Shown: positions 46,174 to 56,453 of the stretch, in pieces
Layout: each line of letters starts with the position of its first letter
Position numbering within the stretch: position 1 is the first letter of the stretch
Origin: Pasteurellaceae bacterium Pebbles2
GTDB lineage: Bacteria; Pseudomonadota; Gammaproteobacteria; Enterobacterales; Pasteurellaceae
Reading direction: 5' to 3'
Length of the DNA stretch: 64,000 nucleotides
NCBI GenBank assembly: GCA_023101505.1
Contig: LVZA01000001.1
Location: forward strand, 372,001 to 436,000
Translations under genes and position numbers: made by a program
Notes under the pieces: model-generated
Told to the model about the DNA's origin: nothing
Databases searched by the model: none
Seen by the model: the letters and a program-made list of their open reading frames with translations, nothing else

Positions 46174-47114
46174 TATTTGCCTGTTCTCACAAACTCTTCG
46201 ATATTTAACCGCACTTTGTCGGCTAATGTCGTTACTGCGCTATCAGAAGCCCAAGCAATATGTGGTGTAATAATCAAGTTTGGCAAAGTTTTCGCTGCGA
46301 CAATTAATGGGTTGTCTTTCTCAGGTGGCTCTTTAGCTAACACATCTAAAGCTGCGCCCCCAAGTTGACCACTTTTTAACGCATCGACGACGGCTTGTTC
46401 ATCAATTAACGGCCCACGCCCTGTGTTAATTAAAAATGCGCCTTTTTTGAATTTTGCTAAGGTATTTGCGTTAATTAAATTGGTGGTGTCTGGCGTTAAT
46501 GGGCAATGTAAAGACACAATGTCCGCTTGCGCTAACACGTCATTAAATGGCGTGTACCCCTCACGAATGCTGGTGGCATTTTGATGCTCTGCGTATAACA
46601 CGTTCATTCCTAATAATTGTGCTAAACGCCCAACTTCCGTACCCAAACAGCCTTTGCCGATAATGCCAAGGGTTGAGCCACGCACGTCGGTAATCGGATA
46701 ATCAAAATAACAAAATTGCTTGCTATCCGCCCATTTGCCTTGTAATTGATCACGATACCACGAATGCAAGCTGTGTTTTAAGCTAAAAATAAAGCCTAAC
46801 ACCTGTTCAGGCACGGTTACAGAAGAATAACCTGTTACATTTTTCACCACGATGCCCAATTCTTTGGCAGCGACCAAATCCACATTATTTGTGCCTGTTG
46901 CTGTAATCGCAATCAACTTTAACGCAGGTAATTGTTGCATTACTTCACGCCCCAACAACACTTTGCTAGTTACTAAAATTTCGGCATCTTTAGCGTGTTC
47001 TAACACCTGCTCAGGCGAAGTGTGCTCATATTCCACCCATTGATGTTCAAAATTCGGACGTGGAATAGGAATGTGCTTTGGTAATGCTGTGCTATCAAGA
47101 AATACAATTTTCAT
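46173..47114 (-). CDS. hprA: D-isomer-specific 2-hydroxyacid dehydrogenase (glycerate dehydrogenase-like)
   Basis: NAD(P)-dependent reductase, probably hydroxypyruvate/glycerate. The Rossmann motif is GIIGKGCLGTEVGRLA near residue 148; the catalytic Arg/Glu/His are in NTGRGPLID, LAKEPPEKDNPL and ITPHIAWAS. 313 residues. The H. influenzae homologue is annotated as glycerate dehydrogenase; the exact substrate cannot be read from sequence. Joined to lolC by a 1-bp overlap. Confidence 0.85.
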   Translation of the reverse strand: MKIVFLDSTALPKHIPIPRPNFEHQWVEYEHTSPEQVLEHAKDAEILVTSKVLLGREVMQQLPALKLIAITATGTNNVDLVAAKELGIVVKNVTGYSSVTVPEQVLGFIFSLKHSLHSWYRDQLQGKWADSKQFCYFDYPITDVRGSTLGIIGKGCLGTEVGRLAQLLGMNVLYAEHQNATSIREGYTPFNDVLAQADIVSLHCPLTPDTTNLINANTLAKFKKGAFLINTGRGPLIDEQAVVDALKSGQLGGAALDVLAKEPPEKDNPLIVAAKTLPNLIITPHIAWASDSAVTTLADKVRLNIEEFVRTGK

Positions 47115-47252
47115 AAATGCTCCTTTTTATTTGTTGTGTCTGTGAGTTATTCGTGAATAACAAATCTTGAACTGCATAAGAAATGTAAGCATAACAAAAA
47201 AAGTGTCGTTATGAAATAAAACGCAAATAAAACATAAAAAAATCACACCGCA

Positions 47253-47281
47253 CTTTATATTTAGCTCAAATTCACTATAAT
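47253..47281 (+). promoter_or_regulatory. Possible tyrS promoter
   Basis: A perfect TATAAT at 47276-47281 stands 45 bp before the tyrS start; the -35 (CTTTAT at 47253-47258) is poor. The 212-bp gap also holds a USS core (ACCGCACTTT). Confidence 0.4.
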
Positions 47282-47326
47282 GAACACTTTGACTTATTAT
47301 TTCACTCAATATCTTAGGAATGTAAA

Positions 47327-48514
47327 ATGACAGATATGAATACGGTTCTCGCGGAACTAAAACGCGGTGTTGATCAAATTTTTTCTGAACAAGATTTAAT
47401 CGAAAAATTAAAAGAAAATCGTCCATTGCGTGTCAAACTTGGTGCAGATCCAACCGCTCCCGATATTCATTTAGGACACACCGTTGTATTAAACAAATTA
47501 CGCCAATTCCAAGAATTAGGGCATCAAGTAATGTTCTTAATCGGCGATTTCACTGGAATGGTTGGCGATCCATCAGGTAAAAACACCACTCGTCCGCCAT
47601 TAACACGTGAAGACGTGCTTCGCAATGCTGAAACTTACAAACAGCAAATTTACAAAATTCTTGATCCGCAAAAAACGCAAATCGTGTTTAACTCAAGCTG
47701 GTTGGGTGAACTTGGCACAGAAGGTATGATTCGCCTTGCTTCAAACTACACCGTTGCACGTATGTTAGAACGTGATGATTTCAAAAAACGCTTTGCAAAT
47801 CAACAACCTATTGCTATTCACGAATTCATTTACCCATTATTACAAGGCTACGATTCAGTGCATTTGCAAGCGGACGTAGAATTGGGCGGTACAGACCAAA
47901 CCTTTAACTTATTGATCGGTCGTGAATTACAAAAATCCGCAGGACAAAAACCGCAAGTGGCAATCACACTGCCGTTGCTCGTTGGCTTAGATGGCGAGAA
48001 AAAAATGTCGAAATCACTCGGCAACTACATTGGCGTAACCGAAGCTCCAAACGAAATGTTTGGTAAAATTATGTCAATTTCAGACGATTTAATGTGGGAT
48101 TGGTACAACTTGCTTTCATTCCGTCCATTAAGCGAAATCGCTGAACTGAAAAGTGCGGTTGAAAATGGCAAAAATCCACGTGATGTGAAAATCTTGCTTG
48201 CCAAAGAAATTATCGCGCGCTTCCACGATCAAGTGGCAGCAGATGCAGCGGAACAAGAATTCATCAACCGTTTCCAAAAAGGGGCAATGCCTGACGAAAT
48301 GCCTGAATTTACTTTCGAGGGCGAAATGGGCTTAGCGACTTTATTAAAAGAAGCTGGTTTAGTGCCGTCAACGTCGGAAGCGATTCGTTCTGCTCAACAA
48401 GGCGGCGTGAAAATTGATGGTGAAAAAGTGGACGACGTGCGTCAAAATGCACCAAAAGGGACGTTCGTTTATCAAGTGGGCAAACGCAAATTTGCGAGAG
48501 TAACACTTAATTAA
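47327..48514 (+). CDS. tyrS: Tyrosyl-tRNA synthetase
   Basis: Charges tRNA-Tyr. Class I signatures are HLGH near residue 48 (HIGH motif) and KKMSKSLGN near residue 226 (KMSKS). A C-terminal S4-like RNA-binding domain includes [10 protein letters not shown]. 395 residues, the shorter TyrZ-like form rather than the 424-residue E. coli TyrS. It has an AGGA site close to the start. Confidence 0.95.
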   Translation: MTDMNTVLAELKRGVDQIFSEQDLIEKLKENRPLRVKLGADPTAPDIHLGHTVVLNKLRQFQELGHQVMFLIGDFTGMVGDPSGKNTTRPPLTREDVLRNAETYKQQIYKILDPQKTQIVFNSSWLGELGTEGMIRLASNYTVARMLERDDFKKRFANQQPIAIHEFIYPLLQGYDSVHLQADVELGGTDQTFNLLIGRELQKSAGQKPQVAITLPLLVGLDGEKKMSKSLGNYIGVTEAPNEMFGKIMSISDDLMWDWYNLLSFRPLSEIAELKSAVENGKNPRDVKILLAKEIIARFHDQVAADAAEQEFINRFQKGAMPDEMPEFTFEGEMGLATLLKEAGLVPSTSEAIRSAQQGGVKIDGEKVDDVRQNAPKGTFVYQVGKRKFARVTLN

Positions 48515-48531
48515 TTGAAATATCACTAAAA

Positions 48532-48558
48532 AAATAGCTCTCATTGCGAGAGCTATTT
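48532..48558. terminator. Bidirectional terminator between tyrS and truB
   Basis: AAATAGCTCTC, loop ATTGC, GAGAGCTATTT with T's on one side and A's on the other: serves both converging genes. Confidence 0.88.
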
Positions 48559-48571
48559 TTATTTAAGCGAT

Positions 48572-49489
48572 TTACATATTCACCATTCGGCTTGGCCTAA
48601 TTACGTTGTCTTGATGAATTTCTGCCACGCCTAAAAAGCAATTCTCAGCGGAAATTAACCGCACTTGCCCATAGATTTTTTCCGCATTTTCAAATTTTAC
48701 TCGTTGCCCAAAGCCCACTGCTTTGGTTTGTTCTGCGTTTAGCTGTAATTGTGGTAATTTGCTGACCGCAGTATCGACTGGCAATAAATGAGCATCTAAA
48801 GCCTCTAAATCTTGCGTTTCAGCAAGTTGTTGCAACTGTTCCCACGTCATCATTTTTTCTGTTGGGTAATCAGCTACCGCAGTGCGACGGAGCATCGTAA
48901 CGTGTGCACCACAGCCTAAATGTTCGCCTAAATCATCGACTAAAGTGCGAATATACGTGCCTTTTGAGCAATGCACTTCAAGAGTTAAATTGGGTGCTTC
49001 ATAGCTGATGAAATTAAGTTCAAAAATCGTAATAGGGCGAGCCTCACGCTCAACGGTAATGCCTTGGCGTGCGTATTCATAAAGTGGTTTGCCATTATGC
49101 TTTAACGCAGAAAACATCGTCGGTACTTGCATTAAATCGCCACGAAAATGCGAAAGTGCGGTTAAAATCTCGTGAGTTTCGCACCGCACTTCTCGAGTTT
49201 CCACCACTTGCCCCTCTGCATCAGACGTATCCGTGCGTTCACCTAATTTCGCCGTTACCAAATAACGCTTATCCGCATCAAGCAAAAATTGCGAAAACTT
49301 GGTGGCTTCGCCCAAACAAATCGGCAACATTCCCGTAGCAAGCGGGTCAAGTGCGCCTGTATGCCCTGCTTTGTTAGCTTGATAAAGGCGTTTCACTTTT
49401 TGCAAAATATCGTTGCTCGACATTCCTTGTGGTTTGTCTAACAAAAATACGCCGTGAATATCACGTCCTTTTTTGCGTGGTCGGGACAT
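48572..49489 (-). CDS. truB: tRNA pseudouridine-55 synthase
   Basis: Makes the T-loop pseudouridine. [17 protein letters not shown] near the start, [26 protein letters not shown] near residue 38 with the catalytic Asp, and [15 protein letters not shown] near residue 178 are the family motifs. 305 residues. The start shares one base with the rbfA stop. Part of the metY-rimP-nusA-infB-rbfA-truB order, but split from infB by two unrelated plus-strand genes. Confidence 0.95.
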   Translation of the reverse strand: MSRPRKKGRDIHGVFLLDKPQGMSSNDILQKVKRLYQANKAGHTGALDPLATGMLPICLGEATKFSQFLLDADKRYLVTAKLGERTDTSDAEGQVVETREVRCETHEILTALSHFRGDLMQVPTMFSALKHNGKPLYEYARQGITVEREARPITIFELNFISYEAPNLTLEVHCSKGTYIRTLVDDLGEHLGCGAHVTMLRRTAVADYPTEKMMTWEQLQQLAETQDLEALDAHLLPVDTAVSKLPQLQLNAEQTKAVGFGQRVKFENAEKIYGQVRLISAENCFLGVAEIHQDNVIRPSRMVNM

Positions 49490-49899
49490 TAATCTTCCTT
49501 ATATTTGCTCGCCAATTCAGGATCATCAATATGACGTTGTTGGTCTTTGCGAATAACGTCTGTAACCAAATTCGACATACGCATACCTTCCACTAAGGAT
49601 TGGTCATAAACAAATCGCAACTCAGGCACGATACGCAAACGCATTGCCTTGCCCACCAACGAACGAATATACGGCGCAGCTTTTTCCAAGCCTTTCATTC
49701 CCTGCTCAATCGCTTCTTCATCGTGGTTAAACAAAAAAGTCACGAAAATTTTGGCATAAGCCAGATCTTTCGACACTTCCACATCTGATACGGTTACCAT
49801 TCCTACACGTGGATCTTTCACTTCACGCTGCAAAATCACCGCCACTTCTTTCTGTAATTCCTGCGCCACACGGTCGCTACGTTTGAATTCTCTGCTCAT
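49489..49899 (-). CDS. rbfA: 30S ribosome-binding factor RbfA
   Basis: Helps late 16S rRNA 5' end maturation and cold adaptation. 136 residues; [42 protein letters not shown] is the KH-type core. AAGAGGA precedes the ATG. rbfA usually follows infB directly; here it is 1.4 kb away and needs its own promoter in 49900-50100. Confidence 0.95.
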   Translation of the reverse strand: MSREFKRSDRVAQELQKEVAVILQREVKDPRVGMVTVSDVEVSKDLAYAKIFVTFLFNHDEEAIEQGMKGLEKAAPYIRSLVGKAMRLRIVPELRFVYDQSLVEGMRMSNLVTDVIRKDQQRHIDDPELASKYKED

Positions 49900-50110
49900 C
49901 TTATTTTCCTCTTATTCGGGAGTTTGCATAAACGCATTATTATAGCGGAATTTCATTCCTATTGTGGGAATTTTTAAATTGAAAAGCAGTTTAAAAGTAA
50001 TTAAGCCACAATATCAATTAGTCTTTGAACACAATAAAAGACTTAAATAACTCCTATTTCATCTTTTATCGGCGAAAATTTATCAAATAAACGATTAAAA
50101 TTATAGCTTA

Positions 50111-50139
50111 TTGCTCAAAAAAAAAAACAATGTTAGAAT
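50111..50139 (+). promoter_or_regulatory. Possible promoter with an A11 spacer
   Basis: TTGCTC at 50111-50116 and TAGAAT at 50134-50139 are 17 bp apart, and 11 of those bases are an uninterrupted A-run (50117-50127). The gene at 50177 follows 37 bp later. The -10 is good (five of six), the -35 only half-matching. Confidence 0.45.
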
Positions 50140-50176
50140 TTGTGTGCTTTTTACTTTGACACATAGGAGACATTAT

Positions 50177-50806
50177 ATGAGTACACAAGCAAGTTTCGCA
50201 GGCACAAAAATTAAGATAGCCATTCAGCTCATTATTGGGCTTTATATCATCTTCCTTGGATTGACCGATCGCAATGCAAATGGATTATCTGCTATCGGTT
50301 CTATAATAGCAGGTTCATCATTTTTCCTCTTTGCATACATAAATATTCGAAAAGTTAGCAGCGCTTCAAGTAATTTGAATAACTATAACCAAAATAATGA
50401 TGGTATTTATCATCATTATCTTGAAGATGGTCAGAAAAAATTTGAAATTAAAATTGATGACAACCAAAAAACAATCTATCTTGCTGATGGAAATAATGCA
50501 AAAACTTACAGCTATAATGACATTCGTGAATGGTCTTATCGTGTTAATACGCAAACAGCCATAGCTAGAATGACAGGTGGTGTTAGTGCAGGGCTAGAAA
50601 ATCTTGCTACAGCTTCACAACTCGAGCGCAACGCTTGGGATAATAACGGATTTTTTATTACCGTAAATGATCTCCAAAACCCAATTTGGCACATAAAATT
50701 TTGGGGTGAGGGAAGAGTAAATAGAGATAATAAATTTTGGACTTCTGTTCATAAGCAATGTGAAACTTGGATGTTAGTTTTTGATAAAGTGATTAATAAT
50801 AAATAA
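50177..50806 (+). CDS. Membrane protein of unknown function, possibly DUF4755
   Basis: 209 residues: two adjoining membrane helices (about residues 14-33 and 42-60) followed by a soluble, mostly beta domain with FEIKIDDNQKTIYLAD, YSYNDIREWSY and NPIWHIKFWGEG. The soluble part recalls DUF4755 proteins, a tentative match from memory. The ATG at 50177 follows AGGAG; a frame opening at 50111 would run through the promoter. It and the next lipoprotein share similar leaders and sit between infB and rbfA, which are normally adjacent: an insertion. Confidence 0.65.
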   Translation: MSTQASFAGTKIKIAIQLIIGLYIIFLGLTDRNANGLSAIGSIIAGSSFFLFAYINIRKVSSASSNLNNYNQNNDGIYHHYLEDGQKKFEIKIDDNQKTIYLADGNNAKTYSYNDIREWSYRVNTQTAIARMTGGVSAGLENLATASQLERNAWDNNGFFITVNDLQNPIWHIKFWGEGRVNRDNKFWTSVHKQCETWMLVFDKVINNK

Positions 50807-50848
50807 TCTATTTAACAAGTTTAAATGTTTACACACAGGAGAAATTAT

Positions 50849-51118
50849 ATGAAAAAATATCGACTTTTATCATTTCTTATTCCAATCACATTCTTAGCTG
50901 CTTGTGGAGATGGTATTCCTGACGAAGAACTATCAGAAGATTATTTTAGAAAACACCCGAAAGAAGCTGAAGATATTAGAGAAAAATGTCGGGTGTTGCA
51001 AGCTAGAAGCGCGAGTGATCCAGATGCTGCTAAACGGTATGCAAAGGTTTGGGGAACTTGTCTAAATGCCTCAATTAGCATTACAGAACGTAATTTGAAT
51101 AAAATAAAGGGTTGGTAA
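50849..51118 (+). CDS. Small lipoprotein, EexN-like pattern
   Basis: 89 residues. The signal peptide ends in the lipobox LAAC at residues 17-20 or so. The mature part has YFRKHPKEAEDIREKCR and, after about 25 residues, GTCLNA, the spaced Y..HP.E...C....C.NA arrangement of entry-exclusion lipoproteins (EexN) of conjugative elements. No conjugation genes are nearby, so this may be a relic, an anti-conjugation protein, or coincidence. The start at 50849 follows AGGAG. Confidence 0.6.
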   Translation: MKKYRLLSFLIPITFLAACGDGIPDEELSEDYFRKHPKEAEDIREKCRVLQARSASDPDAAKRYAKVWGTCLNASISITERNLNKIKGW

Positions 51119-51130
51119 AATCCAAATAAG

Positions 51131-51158
51131 GCTCATAGAGAATTCTATGAGCTTTTTT
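51131..51158 (+). terminator. Terminator of the small lipoprotein gene
   Basis: GCTCATAGA, loop GAAT, TCTATGAGC followed by six T's; 12 bp after the stop. Confidence 0.9.
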
Positions 51159-51232
51159 ATTATCCTAAAATATTTATTTGCAATAATGGTTGTTAAATTT
51201 AAGCGACTAAAAAATAGTAATTTAAATATAAA

Positions 51233-51262
51233 AACCGCTACAAAATTATTTTCATAGCGGTT
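51233..51262 (-). terminator. Terminator of infB
   Basis: On the minus strand AACCGCTA, a 14-base loop, TAGCGGTT and a T-run. Located 57 bp past the infB stop. Confidence 0.75.
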
Positions 51263-51318
51263 CTTGCTTAAAAAAGTCGATCAAAATTTACAAATATTTT
51301 GCAATTTTGCGTTAAAAA

Positions 51319-53817
51319 TTAAATCGAACGTTTGATTTCAACCACTTCAAAGACTTCGATTTGGTCGCCGACTTTAACGTCGTTGTAGTTTTTCACGCCG
51401 ATACCGCATTCCATACCGTTACGAACTTCGCCTACGTCATCTTTGAAACGGCGGAGAGATTCTAATTCGCCCTCAAAAATAACGACGTTATCACGTAAAA
51501 CACGGATTGGGTTGTTACGTTTAACCACACCCTCTGTTACCATACAACCTGCGATTGCACCGAATTTCGGGTGGCGGAATACATCACGTACTTCAGCCAA
51601 ACCGATGATTTCTTGTTTGAATTCAGGTTGTAGCATACCGCTCATTGCCGCTTTGATTTCGTTTAACAATTCGTAAATTATTGAATAATAACGTAAATCA
51701 ATGCTTTCGTTTTCGATTACACGGCGAGCTGAAGCATCGGCACGCACGTTAAAGCCAACCATAATCGCATTTGATGCAGCAGCTAAGGTTGCATCAGTTT
51801 CAGTGATACCACCTACGCCAGAACCCACAACTTTCACTTTTACTTCGTCAGTTGAAAGTTCTTGTAAGGCTTGAACAATCGCTTCCACAGAGCCTTGTAC
51901 GTCGGCTTTTACGATAACGTTCAATTCAGCCACATCGCCCTCAGACATATTGCTGAACATATTTTCCAACTTCGCTTTTTGTTGACGAGCAAGTTTGACA
52001 TCACGGAATTTGCCTTGACGATATAATGCCACTTCACGAGCTTTTTTCTCATCGCGCACAACCGTCGCTTCATCACCAGCCGCTGGCACACCTGAAAGAC
52101 CTAAAACTTCTACAGGAATTGATGGGCCTGCTTCAGTAACATCTTTACCATTTTCATCACGCATTGCACGCACACGACCATATTCAAAGCCGCAAAGTAC
52201 GATGTCGCCACGGTTTAATGTGCCTGATTGAACCAAGATTGTTGCCACAGGTCCACGACCTTTATCAAGATAAGATTCAATCACTACGCCACTTGCCATT
52301 CCCGCTTTCACAGCAGTCAATTCAAGCACTTCAGATTGTAATAAAATTGCTTCAAGTAATTCGTCAACGCCTGTCCCTTTTTTCGCTGAAACATAAACGA
52401 ATTGAACATCACCACCAAAGCGTTCTGCCACCACTTCGTATTGCAGTAACTCTTGCTCAACACGGTCTGGATTTGCTTCTGGTTTATCAATTTTATTCAC
52501 CGCAACCACGATAGGTACACCAGCCGCTTTTGCGTGTTGGATCGCTTCGATAGTTTGTGGCATTACACCATCATCAGCCGCCACAACGAGAACAACGATG
52601 TCCGTTGCTTTCGCACCACGAGCACGCATTGAAGTAAACGCTGCGTGTCCTGGCGTATCTAAGAAAGTGATCATTTTGCCATTGGTTTCAACGTGATACG
52701 CACCGATGTGCTGAGTAATACCACCCGCTTCACCTGCTGCCACTTTGGCTTTACGAATGTAGTCAAGTAAAGAAGTTTTACCGTGGTCAACGTGTCCCAT
52801 AATCGTAACAACAGGAGCACGATTTACTTTTTCCGCATTGGTATCACGATCTTCTAATACCGATTCTTCAAGTTCGTTTTCTTTACGTAAAATAACTTTG
52901 TGTCCCAATTCTTCCGCAACAAGTTGTGCAGTTTCTTGATCGATCACTTGGTTAATGGTTACCATTTCGCCCATTTTCATCATTGTTTTGATGATTTCGG
53001 TAGCTTTAATTGCCATTTTATTCGCTAATTCAGCCACGGTAACAGTTTCGCCAATCACTACATCACGGTTAACAGCTTGAGCTGGCTTAGTAAAGGCTTG
53101 TTGAATTGAACTGCCTTTTTTGCCGTGTTTGCCCTTGCCTTTAACGTCTTTTTGATTGCGACGATCTGCGCTACGCTCATTTTTGTTACCGTTATCGTCA
53201 TCACGTCCGCCTTTTTTCGCTTTCGCTACTTTGTTTTTACCCGTGCGACTGCGATTTTCATTGCGACGATCAGCTTCATCTTCAGCATCTCTTGCGTAGC
53301 TAGAAGTTAAGTTATAGTCCGCATAATCTTCTGCACTGCTATCGCTAGCTTCTACGTTATCACGTTCTGCATAGCGTTTGGCTTCTTCTGCTGCCTTACG
53401 AGCTAACTCTTCTGCTTTTTGGCGAGCTAATTCATCGGCTTTACGACGTAATTCAGCTTCTTCTGCACGGCGTTTTTCTTTTTCAGGATCTGCTGATTTT
53501 TGCACCGCACTTTTTTCTGGCTTAACTTCTGCTTTTTTCGTTTTTTCTGCTAAGGCTTTAGCTTCCGCCTCTTTCTTAGCTTTTTCAGCCGCTTTTTGTT
53601 CCGCTTCTTTTTTCGCTTTTTCAGCCGCTTGTTCCGCTTTTAATTTCGCTTCTTCCGCTGCTTTTTTTGCTGCTTCTGTATCAATTTTACGAGATTTGCG
53701 CACTTCAACTTGCACCGCTTTCGCTTTACCACCAGCAGTTGTCCCGCTTACAGTGGTTTTAGTACGGCGTTGTAAACTTAATTTTTTGGGTGCTTCATTT
53801 TCTAATTTATCTGTCAT
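51319..53817 (-). CDS. infB: Translation initiation factor IF-2
   Basis: GTPase that brings initiator tRNA to the 30S subunit. 832 residues from the ATG at 53817 (AAGGAG upstream). The N-terminal third is low-complexity, with a long charged [13 protein letters not shown] helix and basic stretches, followed by an IF2_N domain. G-domain: [32 protein letters not shown]. Nineteen bases separate it from nusA. Its hallmark downstream partner rbfA has been displaced. Confidence 0.97.
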   Translation of the reverse strand: MTDKLENEAPKKLSLQRRTKTTVSGTTAGGKAKAVQVEVRKSRKIDTEAAKKAAEEAKLKAEQAAEKAKKEAEQKAAEKAKKEAEAKALAEKTKKAEVKPEKSAVQKSADPEKEKRRAEEAELRRKADELARQKAEELARKAAEEAKRYAERDNVEASDSSAEDYADYNLTSSYARDAEDEADRRNENRSRTGKNKVAKAKKGGRDDDNGNKNERSADRRNQKDVKGKGKHGKKGSSIQQAFTKPAQAVNRDVVIGETVTVAELANKMAIKATEIIKTMMKMGEMVTINQVIDQETAQLVAEELGHKVILRKENELEESVLEDRDTNAEKVNRAPVVTIMGHVDHGKTSLLDYIRKAKVAAGEAGGITQHIGAYHVETNGKMITFLDTPGHAAFTSMRARGAKATDIVVLVVAADDGVMPQTIEAIQHAKAAGVPIVVAVNKIDKPEANPDRVEQELLQYEVVAERFGGDVQFVYVSAKKGTGVDELLEAILLQSEVLELTAVKAGMASGVVIESYLDKGRGPVATILVQSGTLNRGDIVLCGFEYGRVRAMRDENGKDVTEAGPSIPVEVLGLSGVPAAGDEATVVRDEKKAREVALYRQGKFRDVKLARQQKAKLENMFSNMSEGDVAELNVIVKADVQGSVEAIVQALQELSTDEVKVKVVGSGVGGITETDATLAAASNAIMVGFNVRADASARRVIENESIDLRYYSIIYELLNEIKAAMSGMLQPEFKQEIIGLAEVRDVFRHPKFGAIAGCMVTEGVVKRNNPIRVLRDNVVIFEGELESLRRFKDDVGEVRNGMECGIGVKNYNDVKVGDQIEVFEVVEIKRSI

Positions 53818-53836
53818 AATTTTCTCCTTACAACGC

Positions 53837-55369
53837 TTAACTAAACCAGCAGATTTCACGCGCTGCCATAATTAACTCTGCCGCTTTTTCTGCGCTTAAT
53901 TCTTCAATATCAGCTAAATCATCAACACCTTGCTCGGCTAATTCTTCAAGAGTGGTAATGCCTTGTTCAGCTAATTTGAATGCGATGTGGCGTTCTAAGC
54001 CCTCAAGGTTTAATAAACGATCTTCAATGTGTGCTGCTTCTAAGGCTTTTTCTTCTGCTAATGCAATGGCTGTAATCGCATTTTTCGCACGAGTTTGTAA
54101 TTCTTCAATTAAGTCTTCGTCTTCTAAGCCGTCAATCGCTGTTAATTCATTCACTGGCACATAAGCAATTTCTTCAAGGCTAGTGAAACCCTCGTCAATT
54201 AAAATTTGTGCAAATTCTTCATCAAGTTCAAGAGAAGTCATAAATAAATTCAATACTTTATTATCTTCCGCTTGATGTTTTTGATTTAACTCATCGGTGG
54301 TCATCACATTTAATGTCCAGCCAGTTAATTGCGTCGCTAAACGTACGTTTTGACCGTTACGACCGATAGCTTGCGCTAAATTTGCTGCTTCAACGGCAAT
54401 ATCCATTGAGTGATTATCTTCATCGACCACGATTGAACTTACGTCTGCTGGTGCCATTGCGTTAATCACGAATTGAGCTGGGTTATCGTCCCAAAGTACG
54501 ATATCCACACGCTCACCGCCAAGTTCATTGGTTACTGCTTGAACACGTGCGCCACGCATACCCACGCACGCCCCTACTGGGTCAATACGTTTGTCGCTGC
54601 TTTTTACTGCAATTTTGGCACGAGAACCAGGATCACGTGCTGAGCCTTTAATTTCGATAACTTCTTCGCCAATTTCAGGCACTTCTAAACGGAATAATTC
54701 TTCTAACATCACCGGTTTTGCACGAGTTACAAAAAGCTGTGCACCTTTGCTCTCTGGGCTAACTTTGTATAATACGCCACGTACACGGTCGCCTGGACGG
54801 AAGTTTTCACGAGGTAACATATCTTCACGCACGATAACCGCTTCAGCTTTGGTTGGATCTTCTTTGTTACCAATTAATTCTAAAATAATGGTATCACGGT
54901 TCACTTTTTTCACCGTACCAATCACAATTTTGCCTTCTTCGCTGATAAATTGCTCAACCACTTTATTGCGCTCAGCATCACGAATTTTGGTGCTGATTAC
55001 TTGGCGAGCTGTTTGCATTGTAATACGGTCGAATGCCACAGACTCAATTTGGTCTTCCACAATATCGCCTGCTTGCACGTTTGGATCATCTAAACGTGCT
55101 GCTTCTAAAGTGATTTCTTTAGTTGGGTTTACCACTTCTTCCACCACAGTCCAGCGACGGAATGTTTCAAATTCACCTGTTTTAGTGTCGATCACAACAC
55201 GAACATCAATTTCAGATGGTTTTTCTACGCCTAAACGCTCTTGTTTTTGTGCGTGTTTTTTCTTGGTTGAAAGCGCAATCGCACTCTCTAACGCTTCAAA
55301 AATTACTTCTTTTGGTAGGGATTTTTCGTTAGATACCGCTTCTGCAGCTAATAAAATCTCTTTACTCAT
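53837..55369 (-). CDS. nusA: Transcription elongation factor NusA
   Basis: Modulates pausing, termination and antitermination. Order: N-terminal polymerase-binding domain ([19 protein letters not shown]), S1 domain (about residues 135-200, [15 protein letters not shown]), two KH domains ([15 protein letters not shown] and [13 protein letters not shown]) and two C-terminal acidic repeats ending AAREICWFS. 510 residues, slightly longer than E. coli NusA. Confidence 0.96.
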   Translation of the reverse strand: MSKEILLAAEAVSNEKSLPKEVIFEALESAIALSTKKKHAQKQERLGVEKPSEIDVRVVIDTKTGEFETFRRWTVVEEVVNPTKEITLEAARLDDPNVQAGDIVEDQIESVAFDRITMQTARQVISTKIRDAERNKVVEQFISEEGKIVIGTVKKVNRDTIILELIGNKEDPTKAEAVIVREDMLPRENFRPGDRVRGVLYKVSPESKGAQLFVTRAKPVMLEELFRLEVPEIGEEVIEIKGSARDPGSRAKIAVKSSDKRIDPVGACVGMRGARVQAVTNELGGERVDIVLWDDNPAQFVINAMAPADVSSIVVDEDNHSMDIAVEAANLAQAIGRNGQNVRLATQLTGWTLNVMTTDELNQKHQAEDNKVLNLFMTSLELDEEFAQILIDEGFTSLEEIAYVPVNELTAIDGLEDEDLIEELQTRAKNAITAIALAEEKALEAAHIEDRLLNLEGLERHIAFKLAEQGITTLEELAEQGVDDLADIEELSAEKAAELIMAAREICWFS

Positions 55370-55407
55370 TTTCTCATTATCCTTTCATTTAAATAGTTAA
55401 ATTCTGA

Positions 55408-55863
55408 TTAAAATTTTGGCACAACGTTGGCTTTTTGAATGTTGCCGAACACTAAAGTTTGTGGTTGGTTGTCCACGATTAACGTCAACATATCATTTTC
55501 GATTTTTTCCAACTTACCTTGCCATTTACGGCGATCCGCTACTGGAATGCGCAAATGCACCGCAATTTCTTGCCCTACATAACGTTCATATTGCGCTAAT
55601 GTAAACAATGGACGATCTAAACCGGGTGATGACACTTCAAGGTTATATTTATCAGCTATTGGATCTTCAACGTCTAAAATTGCGCTCACTTGACGGCTCA
55701 CATCGGCACAGTCTTCTACTGTTACGCCACCGTCTTTATCAATAAACAAGCACACTGTCATAAAACGACCTGCTCGTTGAGTTTGAATTCCCCAAAGTTC
55801 ACAGCCTAAATCTTCGACAGAACCTTGCAGTAATTCAGTTAATTTTTGTTCTAATGTTGCCAT
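55408..55863 (-). CDS. rimP: Ribosome maturation factor RimP
   Basis: Needed for 30S assembly. 151 residues; [36 protein letters not shown] and [13 protein letters not shown] are the family signatures. It heads the nusA-infB unit. The C-terminal SH3-like domain is intact. Two terminators lie between it and the tRNA gene upstream. Confidence 0.95.
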   Translation of the reverse strand: MATLEQKLTELLQGSVEDLGCELWGIQTQRAGRFMTVCLFIDKDGGVTVEDCADVSRQVSAILDVEDPIADKYNLEVSSPGLDRPLFTLAQYERYVGQEIAVHLRIPVADRRKWQGKLEKIENDMLTLIVDNQPQTLVFGNIQKANVVPKF

Positions 55864-55929
55864 TTAACCTCCATAAAATAGGGTTAGCAAATTCTTGTTC
55901 ACCTGATTGGAACTGCTTTCTTCAGGCGT

Positions 55930-55949
55930 AAAAAAAGGGCTCAAAGCCC
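55930..55949 (-). terminator. Second terminator after the initiator tRNA
   Basis: On the minus strand GGGCT-TTG-AGCCC followed by seven T's. It lies 67 bp before rimP. Confidence 0.85.
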
Positions 55950-55980
55950 AGTGTAAGATTGCCAAATTTTACGCACAAAA

Positions 55981-56005
55981 AAACCCAAATTCCAAATTTG
56001 GGTTT
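55981..56005 (-). terminator. First terminator after the initiator tRNA
   Basis: On the minus strand AAACCCAAATTTGG and AATTTGGGTTT with seven T's after it, 44 bases past the tRNA 3' end. Confidence 0.85.
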
Positions 56006-56048
56006 CACTGAACCTTTATTTCCTTTCTAATTAAATTCGCTTAGAAAG

Positions 56049-56125
56049 TGGTTGCGGGGGCCGGATTTGAACCGACGGCCTTCGGGTTATGAGCCCGACG
56101 AGCTACCAAGCTGCTCCACCCCGCG
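56049..56125 (-). tRNA. metY: Initiator tRNA-fMet (CAT)
   Basis: 77 nt with an encoded CCA. The acceptor starts CGCGGGG, with the 1-72 mismatch of initiators; the anticodon stem is GGGCTCATAACCC with the three G-C pairs that mark initiator tRNA; T-arm GGTTCAAATCC. The position upstream of rimP-nusA-infB equals E. coli metY. Confidence 0.98.
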
Positions 56126-56177
56126 TCCGAAATATGGGGCGTATTATACAGAAAAATTTGATGAATTCAAGTTTTTT

Positions 56178-56300
56178 TTAAAAACCAATGCCGCCGCCCA
56201 AAGAAATTCCTGCGCCACCATTACCTACACCAAAGCCTCCACCAACAGCACAGCCCGTCAGCAACGTTGCCAACAAAAGAATTAATAAACTTTTTTTCAT
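56178..56300 (-). CDS. Tiny glycine-rich lipoprotein
   Basis: A 40-residue frame: MKKSLLILLLATLLTGC is a textbook lipoprotein signal with lipobox LTGC. The 24-residue mature peptide is about half glycine (AVGGGFGVGNGG..., ending in GGGIGF). AAGGAAAG stands 7 bases before the ATG. It is 52 bp upstream of the initiator tRNA gene and transcribed in the same direction. I do not recognise a family. It is too short for many gene callers. Confidence 0.75.
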   Translation of the reverse strand: MKKSLLILLLATLLTGCAVGGGFGVGNGGAGISLGGGIGF

Positions 56301-56453
56301 TCTACTTTCCTTTAAAATTAGATGGGAAATTCCCCACAATCAAGATATTTTTGCTAATATAGCATATCTTTTGCCCGAAAGATGCAATACTTAAACAAAA
56401 GCACAATAAAAGTGCGGTGTGTTTTTTGATATTTTTTAATAAAAGGAAAGTTT

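Noticed and set aside
56188-56394. Plus-strand frame starting MPPPKEIPAPPLP
   Set aside because: It is the antisense of the small lipoprotein and its glycine codons read backwards as proline; no ribosome site.
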